In this document: positions 7,083 to 12,446 of the stretch, piece by piece | Position numbering within the stretch: position 1 is the stretch's first letter | Layout: each line of letters begins with the position of its first letter | Assembly: GCA_048497495.1 (NCBI GenBank) | Contig: JAFHCF010000170.1 | Coordinates: forward strand, 1-12,446 | Length of the DNA: 12,446 nt | Reading direction: 5' to 3' | DNA from: JAFHCF01 sp048497495 | Lineage (GTDB): Bacteria; Pseudomonadota; Alphaproteobacteria; Rhizobiales; Ancalomicrobiaceae | Made by a program: the position numbers and the translations under genes | Notes under the pieces: generated by a model | Told to the model about the DNA's origin: nothing | Database searches by the model: none | Seen by the model: only the letters and a program-made list of their open reading frames with translations

Positions 7083-7439
7083 TCAGTTCACCGCCTGATG
7101 GCGGGCCACCAGATGGCCGTCGGGGGTGCGCACGAAGGTCTCGTCGATCTGGGGATGGCGCAGCGGCGCGCCGGTGTCGTCGGCGACGAGGTTCTGCTCG
7201 GAGACGTAGGCGACGTATTCGCTTTCGGCGTTCTCGGCGTAGAGATGGTAGAAGGGCTGGTCCCGGGTCGGACGCACGTCCTCGGGGATCGCCTGCCACC
7301 ATTCCTCGGTGTTGGAGAAGACCGGGTCGACGTCGAAGATCACGCCCCGGAACGGATAGACCCGGTGCCGCACGACCTGCCCGATGCCGAACTTGGCGTT
7401 GCGGATCCGTTTTTCGCTCGTCGAATGCTCGAACGTCAC
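7083..7439 (-). CDS. hspQ: Heat shock protein HspQ (YccV-like, hemimethylated-DNA-binding fold)
   Basis: The 118-residue product is a clear HspQ: KFGIGQVVRHRVYPFRGVIF, then NTEEWWQAIPEDVRP, DQPFYHLYAEN and YVAYVSEQNLV. In E. coli HspQ is a heat-shock protein that affects turnover of mutant DnaA and acts as a specificity factor for Lon; the same role here is inferred. The start is taken as GTG 7439 because GGGAG (7446-7450) lies exactly 6 nt upstream, and the resulting length fits the family. An ATG at 7550 would add 37 residues with no family similarity and no ribosome binding site. The stop is 21 bp from the end of the convergent sulfotransferase gene. It is probably transcribed alone, with a possible heat-shock-type promoter just upstream. 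Confidence 0.92.
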   Translation of the reverse strand: MTFEHSTSEKRIRNAKFGIGQVVRHRVYPFRGVIFDVDPVFSNTEEWWQAIPEDVRPTRDQPFYHLYAENAESEYVAYVSEQNLVADDTGAPLRHPQIDETFVRTPDGHLVARHQAVN

Positions 7440-7492
7440 TCGGCTCTCCCGTTCTTCGGCCTCGACGGCCGCGAAGACCGGCCATCCAAAAG

Positions 7493-7520
7493 CCACGGGG
7501 CCGTGTCGCGAGTCAAGTTC
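7493..7520 (-). promoter_or_regulatory. Possible RpoH/housekeeping promoter for hspQ
   Basis: On the minus strand CTTGACT (CTTG complement at 7514-7517) is followed 13 nt later by CCCCGTGG (7500-7493). This resembles the E. coli sigma-32 pattern CTTGAA ... CCCCAT, though the spacer is two to three bases short. TTGACT also resembles a sigma-70 -35 box. A start near 7485 would leave a leader of about 45 nt before the GTG at 7439, which is reasonable. This is weak evidence. Confidence 0.28.
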
Positions 7521-7671
7521 GCACTGCAGCAAAAATACGGATTCGCGCATCGATGAAGCGAAATTCGTGTCTCGAAGCACTCGAATTGCGGGTTTGACCG
7601 ACGATTTACCACGGAGAAGGGCAATCCGATGCCCATTATGCGCGGACGGACATATTGCATCGACGGTGCCG

Positions 7672-7693
7672 CGCCGGGCGCGAAGGCCCGGCG
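7672..7693 (-). terminator. GC-rich hairpin downstream of mcl
   Basis: CGCCGGGC (7672-7679) pairs perfectly with GCCCGGCG (7686-7693) around the 6-nt loop GCGAAG, starting 18 bp beyond the mcl stop. There is no T-run on the mcl strand, so it would be an atypical terminator or a 3'-end stabiliser. Confidence 0.45.
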
Positions 7694-7711
7694 ACGATGT
7701 CGAGTACGGGC

Positions 7712-8764
7712 TCAAAGACCATAGACGGCGGCGAGTTCGGGGTCCTTGGAGGCGACGAGGCGGGCGAGGTCGACGATGACCTTGGCCTGTTTCCAGGTGG
7801 CGTCGTCCTGCATCTTGCCGTCGATCATCACCGCGCCGGAGCCGTCGGGCATGGCGTCGAGGATCTTCGCGGCGAAGGCGACCTCCTTGGGGTCGGGCGA
7901 GAACACCCGCTTGGCGATGTCGATCTGGGTCGGGTGCAGCGACCAGGCGCCCAGGCACCCCATCAGGAAGGCGTTGCGGAACTGCGCCTCGCAGGCGGCG
8001 AGATCGGAGAAGTCGCCGAACGGGCCGTAGAAGGCCTTGATGCCGGCCGACTGGCAGGCGTCGACCATCTTGGCGACGGTGTAGTGCCAGAGATCCTGCT
8101 GGAAGCGGGTGCGCGGCGCGTCGCCGTCGGCGTCCTGGAGCACCTGATACTCGGGGTGGCCGCCGCCGACACGGGTGGTCTTCATGCCGCGCGAGGCGGC
8201 GAGATCGGCGGGGCCGAGGCTCATGCCGTGCATGCGCGGGGAGGCCGTGGCGATCGCCTCGACGTTCTTGACGCCTTCCGCCGTCTCGAGAATCGCGTGG
8301 ATGAGGATCGGCTTCTTCACCCCGTGCTTGGCCTCGAGCTGGGCCAGCAACTGGTCGAGATAGTGGACGTCCCAGGGGCCTTCGACCTTGGGCAGCATGA
8401 TGACGTCGAGCTTGTCGCCGAGTTCGGCGACGATCTCGCCGACGTCGTCGAGCACCCAGGGCGAGTTGAGGCAGTTGATGCGGGTCCACAGGCCGGTGCC
8501 CAGGCCTGCGAAGTCGGTCGCCTTGCCCATCTCGATGAAGCCCTTGCGGGCATTGAGCTTCTGGTCGGCGGGGATGGCGTCCTCGAGATTGCCGAGGACG
8601 ACGTCGACGCGCCCCGCCAGCTCCGGCACCTTGGCGCGGACCTTCTCCATGTGCGGCGGCACGAAATGGATCATCCGCTCCAGCGTCACCGGCAGATCGC
8701 GGAAGGGCTCCGGGGCGCCGATGGCGAGCGGCTTGAAGAAGGCGCGGGGGGTCTTGGTGGTCAT
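7712..8764 (-). CDS. mcl: Malyl-CoA lyase, Chloroflexus-type (CitE/HpcH fold)
   Basis: The enzyme cleaves or forms (S)-malyl-CoA (acetyl-CoA plus glyoxylate), and in characterised relatives also beta-methylmalyl-CoA (propionyl-CoA plus glyoxylate) and (S)-citramalyl-CoA. The 350-residue protein keeps CitE/HpcH features: GNLEDAIP (Glu61, Asp62), WTRIN (Arg95), IPK-like MLPKVEGPWD, a putative Mg2+ ligand Glu160 (HAILET) and GPADLAASRG (Asp187). From memory, KPLAIGAPEP, TRVGGGHP and the C-terminal MIDGKMQDDATWKQAKVIVD follow the Chloroflexus aurantiacus Mcl (3-hydroxypropionate bicycle) far more closely than the shorter Methylobacterium or Rhodobacter enzymes. The ATG at 8764 has GGAGG (8770-8774) 5 nt upstream; the open frame extends to 8812 without conservation. 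It is divergent from an AEC permease. In an alphaproteobacterium it probably serves glyoxylate, propionyl-CoA or ethylmalonyl-CoA metabolism (inference). Confidence 0.9.
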   Translation of the reverse strand: MTTKTPRAFFKPLAIGAPEPFRDLPVTLERMIHFVPPHMEKVRAKVPELAGRVDVVLGNLEDAIPADQKLNARKGFIEMGKATDFAGLGTGLWTRINCLNSPWVLDDVGEIVAELGDKLDVIMLPKVEGPWDVHYLDQLLAQLEAKHGVKKPILIHAILETAEGVKNVEAIATASPRMHGMSLGPADLAASRGMKTTRVGGGHPEYQVLQDADGDAPRTRFQQDLWHYTVAKMVDACQSAGIKAFYGPFGDFSDLAACEAQFRNAFLMGCLGAWSLHPTQIDIAKRVFSPDPKEVAFAAKILDAMPDGSGAVMIDGKMQDDATWKQAKVIVDLARLVASKDPELAAVYGL

Positions 8765-8802
8765 GGGAGCCTCCGGACGAGGGCGCGCGCGGCCTCGATC
8801 GC

Positions 8803-8827
8803 TGCACTGCAAAACGGTTGAAACGGT
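8803..8827. promoter_or_regulatory. Candidate operator: TGCACTGCA plus tandem AAACGGT
   Basis: The palindrome TGCACTGCA (8803-8811) is followed at once by AAACGGT twice (8812-8818 and 8821-8827), a direct repeat with a 9-bp period. It lies 39-63 bp upstream of the mcl start and overlaps the -10 of the weak mcl promoter candidate, a typical place for a repressor to bind. The regulator is unknown and no regulator gene adjoins. Confidence 0.35.
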
Positions 8828-8853
8828 CTAGGCCGGGGTGAGGGGAAGCGCAA
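8825..8853 (-). promoter_or_regulatory. Weak sigma-70-like promoter for mcl
   Basis: On the minus strand TTGCGC (8853-8848) and TAGACC (8830-8825) are separated by 17 bp. Each hexamer matches its consensus at three or four bases only. Position and spacing are right for mcl, and the tandem repeat overlaps its -10 element. Low confidence. Confidence 0.25.
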
Positions 8854-9075
8854 GTCGACGGAGGTCGGAGACGGAGGGGGGCGACCGGCCACCCCCGTGG
8901 TCGGCTCGGCTTCGCGCATGGGCGCCCTGCGTGGTCTTCCGGTTGACGGGAGGGGGGGCGTTGCTCCTAGATTTCGGCGATCTTCAATCGATTGGCGATA
9001 CCGACGCGGTGCGATTCGCCTCGTCTGGTCAGAAGGGCGCGGGGGCCGGCCCCGCCGAGGCGCGAACGACGTTTC

Positions 9076-10029
9076 ATGGCACAGGTCCTCTCCCTCGCGC
9101 TGCCCTTCTTCGGGTTGATCTTCATCGGCTGGGGCTGCGGCAAATGGCGCAGATTGCCGGCGGAGGGGCTCGCCTGGCTCAACTTCTTCATCGTCTACGT
9201 GTCGTTGCCGGCGCTGTTCTTCCAGCTCCTGTCGAAGACGCCGATCGAGCAACTGTCGAAATGGTCCTTCGTCGCCGGGACGACGTTCTCGACCTACGCG
9301 GTCTTCGCCGTCGCGCTGTTCGCCGGCATCCTGTTCAACAAGGGCGACCTGCGCGCCGGCACCATCGTGGCGGTGGCGGGGGCCTATTCCAACATCGGCT
9401 ACATGGGGCCGGGGCTGACGCTCGCCGCGCTCGGGCCGGAGGCGACGGTGCCGACGGCGCTGGTCTTCTGCTTCGACAACGCGCTGCTGTTCACCCTGGC
9501 GCCGCTCCTGATGGCGCTCGCCGGCGAGAAGCAGAGCCCGTGGTCGACGGCGATCGTCATCCTCAAGCGGATCTTCCTCCACCCGTTCATCCTGGCGACC
9601 ATCGTCGGGGTGGCGGCGGCGGCGCTGCAGGTGCGCCCGCCGGTGATCATCGACAAGATGCTGACGTCCCTGATGCAGGCGGCGGCGCCTTGCGCGCTCT
9701 TCGCCATGGGGGTGACGGTGGGGCTCAGGCCGGTCGAGCGGATCACGCTCGAGATCCCGGTGGTGCTGATCCTCAAGCTCGTCGTCCACCCGGTGCTGGT
9801 CTTCGTCATCCTGACCTGGATCGGCGGCTTCGACCGGGTTTGGCTGATGACCGCCGTGCTGATGGCCTGCCTGCCGCCGGCGCTCAACGTCTACGTCATC
9901 GCCCAGCAGTATCATTCGCACGTCAGCCAGGCCTCGACCATCGTGCTGATCGGCACGCTGGTGTCGGTGGTCACCGTCACCGGGTTCCTCTATCTGGTGA
10001 CCAACGACCTGTTGCCCTACGCCCCGTGA
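9076..10029 (+). CDS. AEC-family (auxin efflux carrier-type) permease
   Basis: The 317-residue inner-membrane protein has about ten hydrophobic segments in two halves, typical of the AEC family, whose bacterial members include malonate/malate carriers such as MdcF. Visible hallmarks are the N-terminal LALPFFGLIFIGWGCGKWRRL, the half-helix motif GAYSNIGYMGPGL, ALFAMGVTVGL and the C-terminal MACLPPALNVYVIAQQY. The start is ATG 9076, where the first conserved helix begins; the open frame extends to 8992 with an unconserved Arg-rich segment. The ribosome binding site is poor (GAGG about 14 nt upstream). Divergence from mcl suggests a C3-C5 organic acid substrate linked to the lyase, but this is inference and the substrate cannot be read from sequence. 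Confidence 0.85.
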   Translation: MAQVLSLALPFFGLIFIGWGCGKWRRLPAEGLAWLNFFIVYVSLPALFFQLLSKTPIEQLSKWSFVAGTTFSTYAVFAVALFAGILFNKGDLRAGTIVAVAGAYSNIGYMGPGLTLAALGPEATVPTALVFCFDNALLFTLAPLLMALAGEKQSPWSTAIVILKRIFLHPFILATIVGVAAAALQVRPPVIIDKMLTSLMQAAAPCALFAMGVTVGLRPVERITLEIPVVLILKLVVHPVLVFVILTWIGGFDRVWLMTAVLMACLPPALNVYVIAQQYHSHVSQASTIVLIGTLVSVVTVTGFLYLVTNDLLPYAP

Positions 10030-10153
10030 GGGGGCGGGCGGCGGCGGCGCGGGTGGCGGCCACGGGCCTGACACGACGGTGCCCGATCGGCGCCGTTCTT
10101 CTGGTCCAATTCAGCGTTCAGGTGGTCCCGACCAGACCTTTCTCGGAGCTTTC

Positions 10154-11233
10154 ATGACCGCGTCCTCGAACAAGATCCGCATCGCCGTGCTCTTCGGCGG
10201 ACGTTCGTCCGAGCACGAGGTCTCCGTGCTCTCGGCGACGAACGTCATGAACGCGCTGGACCCGACGAAATACGACGTCGTTCCGATCTTCGTCACCCGC
10301 GACGGACGATGGCTGGAGAGCCGCTTCGCCGACGGCGTGCTGGCGGCGCCCACGACCGGGCCGGACATCTGCCTCGTACCGGGTGGACGGGGACGGATGG
10401 TGGCGATCCCGGGGCAAGGCGCGCCGCGCGAACTGGCGACGATCGACGCCCTCTTCCCCATGCTGCACGGCCTGCCCGGCGAGGACGGATCGGTGCAGGG
10501 GCTCGCCGAGGTGGCGGGTGTTCCGCTCGTCGGTTGCGGCATCCTCGGCTCGGCGGTGGCGCTCGACAAGGATGTCGCCAAGCGGCTGTTGCGCGAGGCG
10601 GGCCTGCCGGTGGCGCGTTCCCTCACCCTCCTCGACGGCGCCGCGCCGAGCTTCGCGGCGCTGCGGAGCACCCTGGGGCTGCCGTTCTTCGTCAAGCCGG
10701 CCCGGCAGGGCTCCTCTGTCGGCGTCAGCAAGGTGGCGGCCGAGGCGGATTTCGAGGCGGCGCTCGCGGAGGGCTTCCGCTACGACCGCAAGCTCTTGGC
10801 GGAAGAGTTCGTCGAGGGCCGCGAGATCGAATGCGGGGTGCTGGAGGCGGTGGGGGGCGCGCTCTTCGTCTCCCGCCCCGGCGAGATCGTGCCGGCCGCG
10901 AGCCACGGTTTCTATTCCTATGACGCAAAGTATGTCGACGAGAACGGCGCGGCGCTGAAGGTTCCGGCCGAACTGCCGGACGCGGTCGAGGCGCGGATCC
11001 GGGCGATGGCGGCGGAGGCCTTCGTCGCGCTCGGCTGCGACGCCATGGCGCGGGTCGATTTCTTCGTGACGCCGGACATGCGCATCCTGATCAACGAGCT
11101 CAACACGATTCCCGGGTTCACCGACATCAGCATGTATTCCAAGGTGATGGCGGCGAGCGGGGTGAGCGGGGCGGAGGTCGTCGACCGGTTGGTGGCGCAT
11201 GGGTTGGCGCGCGCCGCCGCGTTACCGGCCTGA
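10154..11233 (+). CDS. ddl: D-alanine--D-alanine ligase, DdlA type
   Basis: This cytoplasmic ATP-grasp enzyme joins two D-alanines to make the dipeptide for the peptidoglycan precursor. The 359-residue length fits the DdlA branch. Motifs in order: FGGRSSEHEVS with Glu20 (substrate amine), MLHGLPGEDGSVQG, ALDKDVAKRLL, FVKPARQGSSVGVSKV (ATP loop), the omega-loop SHGFYSYDAKYVDENGA with Tyr256, and LNTIPGFTDISMYSKV with metal and product-binding residues. The YDAKY omega-loop is that of ordinary D-Ala-D-Ala ligases rather than of VanA-type D-lactate ligases. The ATG at 10154 has GGAG (10145-10148) 5 nt upstream; the extra 25 codons of open frame before it are unconserved. It is not in a mur/fts cluster here, so it may be a second ligase beside a dcw-cluster ddlB. 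The next gene starts 49 bp downstream and may be co-transcribed. Confidence 0.95.
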   Translation: MTASSNKIRIAVLFGGRSSEHEVSVLSATNVMNALDPTKYDVVPIFVTRDGRWLESRFADGVLAAPTTGPDICLVPGGRGRMVAIPGQGAPRELATIDALFPMLHGLPGEDGSVQGLAEVAGVPLVGCGILGSAVALDKDVAKRLLREAGLPVARSLTLLDGAAPSFAALRSTLGLPFFVKPARQGSSVGVSKVAAEADFEAALAEGFRYDRKLLAEEFVEGREIECGVLEAVGGALFVSRPGEIVPAASHGFYSYDAKYVDENGAALKVPAELPDAVEARIRAMAAEAFVALGCDAMARVDFFVTPDMRILINELNTIPGFTDISMYSKVMAASGVSGAEVVDRLVAHGLARAAALPA

Positions 11234-11282
11234 GCGCCGACCGCATCCGAGCGAAGAGACGAGACCAACCGAGGAGCCGCCC

Positions 11283-12401
11283 ATGACCACCGCCGCGTCC
11301 GATCGGCGCCCGCTCGCGGGCGTCACCGTCCTCGACTTCTCCACCCTGCTGCCGGGTCCGCTCGCCACCTTGATGTTGGCGGAGGCCGGGGCGCGGGTGA
11401 TCAAGATCGAGCGGCCGGAGGGCGAGGACATGCGCCATCACGGGCCGATCCTCGGCGAGGGGCGGAGCGCGATGTCGGCCTATTACGCGGTGCTCAATCG
11501 CGGCAAGGAGATCGTCACCGCCGATCTCAAGAGCGCCGACGCCTTCGCGCGGCTGCGGCCGCTGATCGAGAGCGCCGACGTGGTGGTCGAGCAGTTCCGC
11601 CCCGGCGTGATGGAGCGCCTCGGCTTCGGCTACGAGGCGCTCGCGGCGATCAATCCGCGGCTGATCTACTGCGCCGTCACCGGCTATGGGGCGAAAGGGC
11701 CGCGCGCCGCCGCCCCCGGCCACGACCTCAACTACCAGGCGACGACGGGTGCGCTGGCGATCGGGCGGCTGCCCCTGGTCGATCCGCCGCCGCCGGGCAC
11801 GCTCACCGCCGACATCGCCGGCGGAACCTTCCCGGCGGTGATCAACATCCTCTTGGCGCTGATCGGACGCGAGCGGACGGGCAGGGGCACCCGCATCGAC
11901 GTCGCCATGGCGGACGCGATGTTCACCTTCGGCTTCTTCGCCCAGGCGCAAGGGGCGGCGACCGGACGCTATCCCGATCCGGGCGAACCGATCTTCGTCG
12001 GCTCGCTGCCGCGCTATTCGCTCTATCGGACGAAGGACGAGCGGCTCCTGGCGGTGGGGGCGCTCGAGGAGAAGTTCTGGCGCGCCTTCTGCGACCTGAT
12101 CGACCTGCCCGAGGCGCTGCGCGACGACCATGCGACGGCGGAGGCGACGCGGGGCGCGGTGGCGGCGAAGGTGGCCGCGCGAACCCACGCGGAATGGGCG
12201 CTGGCGCTCGCCGGCACCGAGTTCTGCGTCACGCCGGTGGCGACGCTCGAGGAGGCGCTGGCCGATCCGCACTACGTGGCGCGCGGCCTCTTCGCCCACA
12301 AGGTGTCGACGCCGTCGGGGGCGGAACTGCCGGCCTGCGTCGTGCCGATCGCCCCGCAGTTCCGGAGCGAGCCGGGGACGGTCGCCGCGCCGGAATTGTG
12401 A
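11283..12401 (+). CDS. Alpha-methylacyl-CoA racemase-like protein (CaiB/BaiF superfamily)
   Basis: The 372-residue protein has the interlocked-dimer CaiB/BaiF fold (VLDFSTLLPGPLATLMLAEAGARVIKIERP, LNRGKEIVTADLKS, VVVEQFRPGVMERLG). It would either move CoA between acids or invert the 2-methyl stereocentre of acyl-CoAs. The racemase reading is favoured: GHDLNY gives His147/Asp148, ADIAGG gives Asp177 and VGALEEKF gives Glu262. Their spacings (30 and 115 residues from the histidine) equal those of His126, Asp156 and Glu241 in Mycobacterium tuberculosis MCR, as I recall them. The C-terminal part (RYSLYRTKDERLLAVGA, GTEFCVTPVATLEEAL) is also racemase-like. GAGGAG lies a few bases before the ATG. 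It follows ddl by 49 bp; the two functions are not obviously linked. Possible roles are breakdown of branched fatty acids or methyl-branched CoA esters, perhaps with mcl. Confidence 0.8.
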   Translation: MTTAASDRRPLAGVTVLDFSTLLPGPLATLMLAEAGARVIKIERPEGEDMRHHGPILGEGRSAMSAYYAVLNRGKEIVTADLKSADAFARLRPLIESADVVVEQFRPGVMERLGFGYEALAAINPRLIYCAVTGYGAKGPRAAAPGHDLNYQATTGALAIGRLPLVDPPPPGTLTADIAGGTFPAVINILLALIGRERTGRGTRIDVAMADAMFTFGFFAQAQGAATGRYPDPGEPIFVGSLPRYSLYRTKDERLLAVGALEEKFWRAFCDLIDLPEALRDDHATAEATRGAVAAKVAARTHAEWALALAGTEFCVTPVATLEEALADPHYVARGLFAHKVSTPSGAELPACVVPIAPQFRSEPGTVAAPEL

Positions 12402-12431
12402 GGGGAGATAGGCGCTTTTTCGCTTGGTACC

Positions 12432-12446
12432 GGGCGGAATAGCCGC
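12432..12446 (+). repeat. Possible third REP copy, cut by the window end
   Basis: GGGCGGAATAG (12432-12442) repeats 11 bases of REP copy 1 (1498-1508), preceded by GTACC instead of GTAG. The following CCGC departs from copy 1 and the right arm would lie outside the window, so the call cannot be completed. Confidence 0.35.

Larger units (their letters stand above)
8765..9075. other. Divergent intergenic region, mcl / AEC permease
   Basis: This 311-bp region separates mcl from the divergent AEC gene, and I see no gene in it. Near mcl it holds a palindrome, a tandem AAACGGT repeat and a weak promoter (listed separately). Towards the AEC gene, TTGACG (8943-8948) and TAGATT (8968-8973) could be a -35/-10 pair, but the 19-bp spacer is too long to be convincing. 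A small dyad CGACC/GGTCG spans 8882-8903. Confidence 0.6.

Noticed and set aside
7083..8807. One long minus-strand frame joining hspQ with sequence across mcl
   Set aside because: Only the last 118 codons are HspQ; the rest is an out-of-frame reading of mcl and its downstream spacer, so it is not a fusion protein.
10154..11233. VanA-type D-Ala-D-lactate ligase (glycopeptide resistance)
   Set aside because: The omega-loop keeps YDAKY as in ordinary DdlA enzymes, and there are no vanH or vanX partners.
10118..12299. Minus-strand open frames opposite ddl and the racemase gene
   Set aside because: Arg/His/Asp-rich shadows of well-conserved plus-strand genes.
11283..12401. Mesaconyl-CoA C1-C4 CoA transferase (Mct), as a 3-hydroxypropionate-bicycle partner of mcl
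   Set aside because: Same superfamily, but the visible residues and C-terminal sequence fit alpha-methylacyl-CoA racemase, and no other bicycle genes are in the window.

Overview
The window is about 12.4 kb of very GC-rich chromosomal DNA. Strong third-position G/C, and the protein types (UrtA, HspQ, a LuxR-type regulator partnered with a permease-kinase fusion), suggest an alphaproteobacterium, probably Hyphomicrobiales/Rhizobiales. That assignment is inference from gene content. No tRNA, rRNA, CRISPR, prophage or insertion-sequence genes are visible. Eight protein genes are complete within the window: urtA, a hybrid kinase, a response regulator, a sulfotransferase, hspQ, mcl, an AEC transporter, ddl, and a racemase-like gene make nine in total.

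Left part (1-6157): a probable urea/nitrogen-sensing block. urtA, the periplasmic urea-binding protein of the urea ABC transporter, runs leftwards, and the rest of the urt operon would lie outside the window. Divergent from it is a 1141-residue protein that joins an NCS1-type (cytosine/purine/allantoin) permease-like domain, an 8-cysteine cluster, two further membrane helices, a histidine kinase and a receiver domain. Its stop overlaps the start of a REC-LuxR response regulator. The 471-bp divergent region holds two GTAG-headed REP-like palindromes in opposite orientation, a sigma-54-like promoter in front of the kinase, and a TACGTC dyad in front of urtA. I infer that the permease-kinase senses a urea-related nitrogen compound and controls urt through the LuxR regulator. 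A strong two-stage hairpin closes the block.

Middle (6158-7711): a family-2 sulfotransferase-like gene of unknown acceptor, preceded by AT-richer DNA with helically spaced GAAAC repeats. It converges on hspQ, a small heat-shock/DnaA-turnover protein, read from a GTG start with a good ribosome binding site.

Right part (7712-12446): a malyl-CoA lyase of the Chloroflexus type runs leftwards. Divergent from it is an AEC-family permease, which may carry an organic acid linked to the lyase. Next come a DdlA-type D-alanine--D-alanine ligase (cell wall) and, 49 bp on, a CaiB/BaiF-superfamily protein whose active-site residues fit alpha-methylacyl-CoA racemase better than CoA transferase. The window ends inside what may be a third REP copy.
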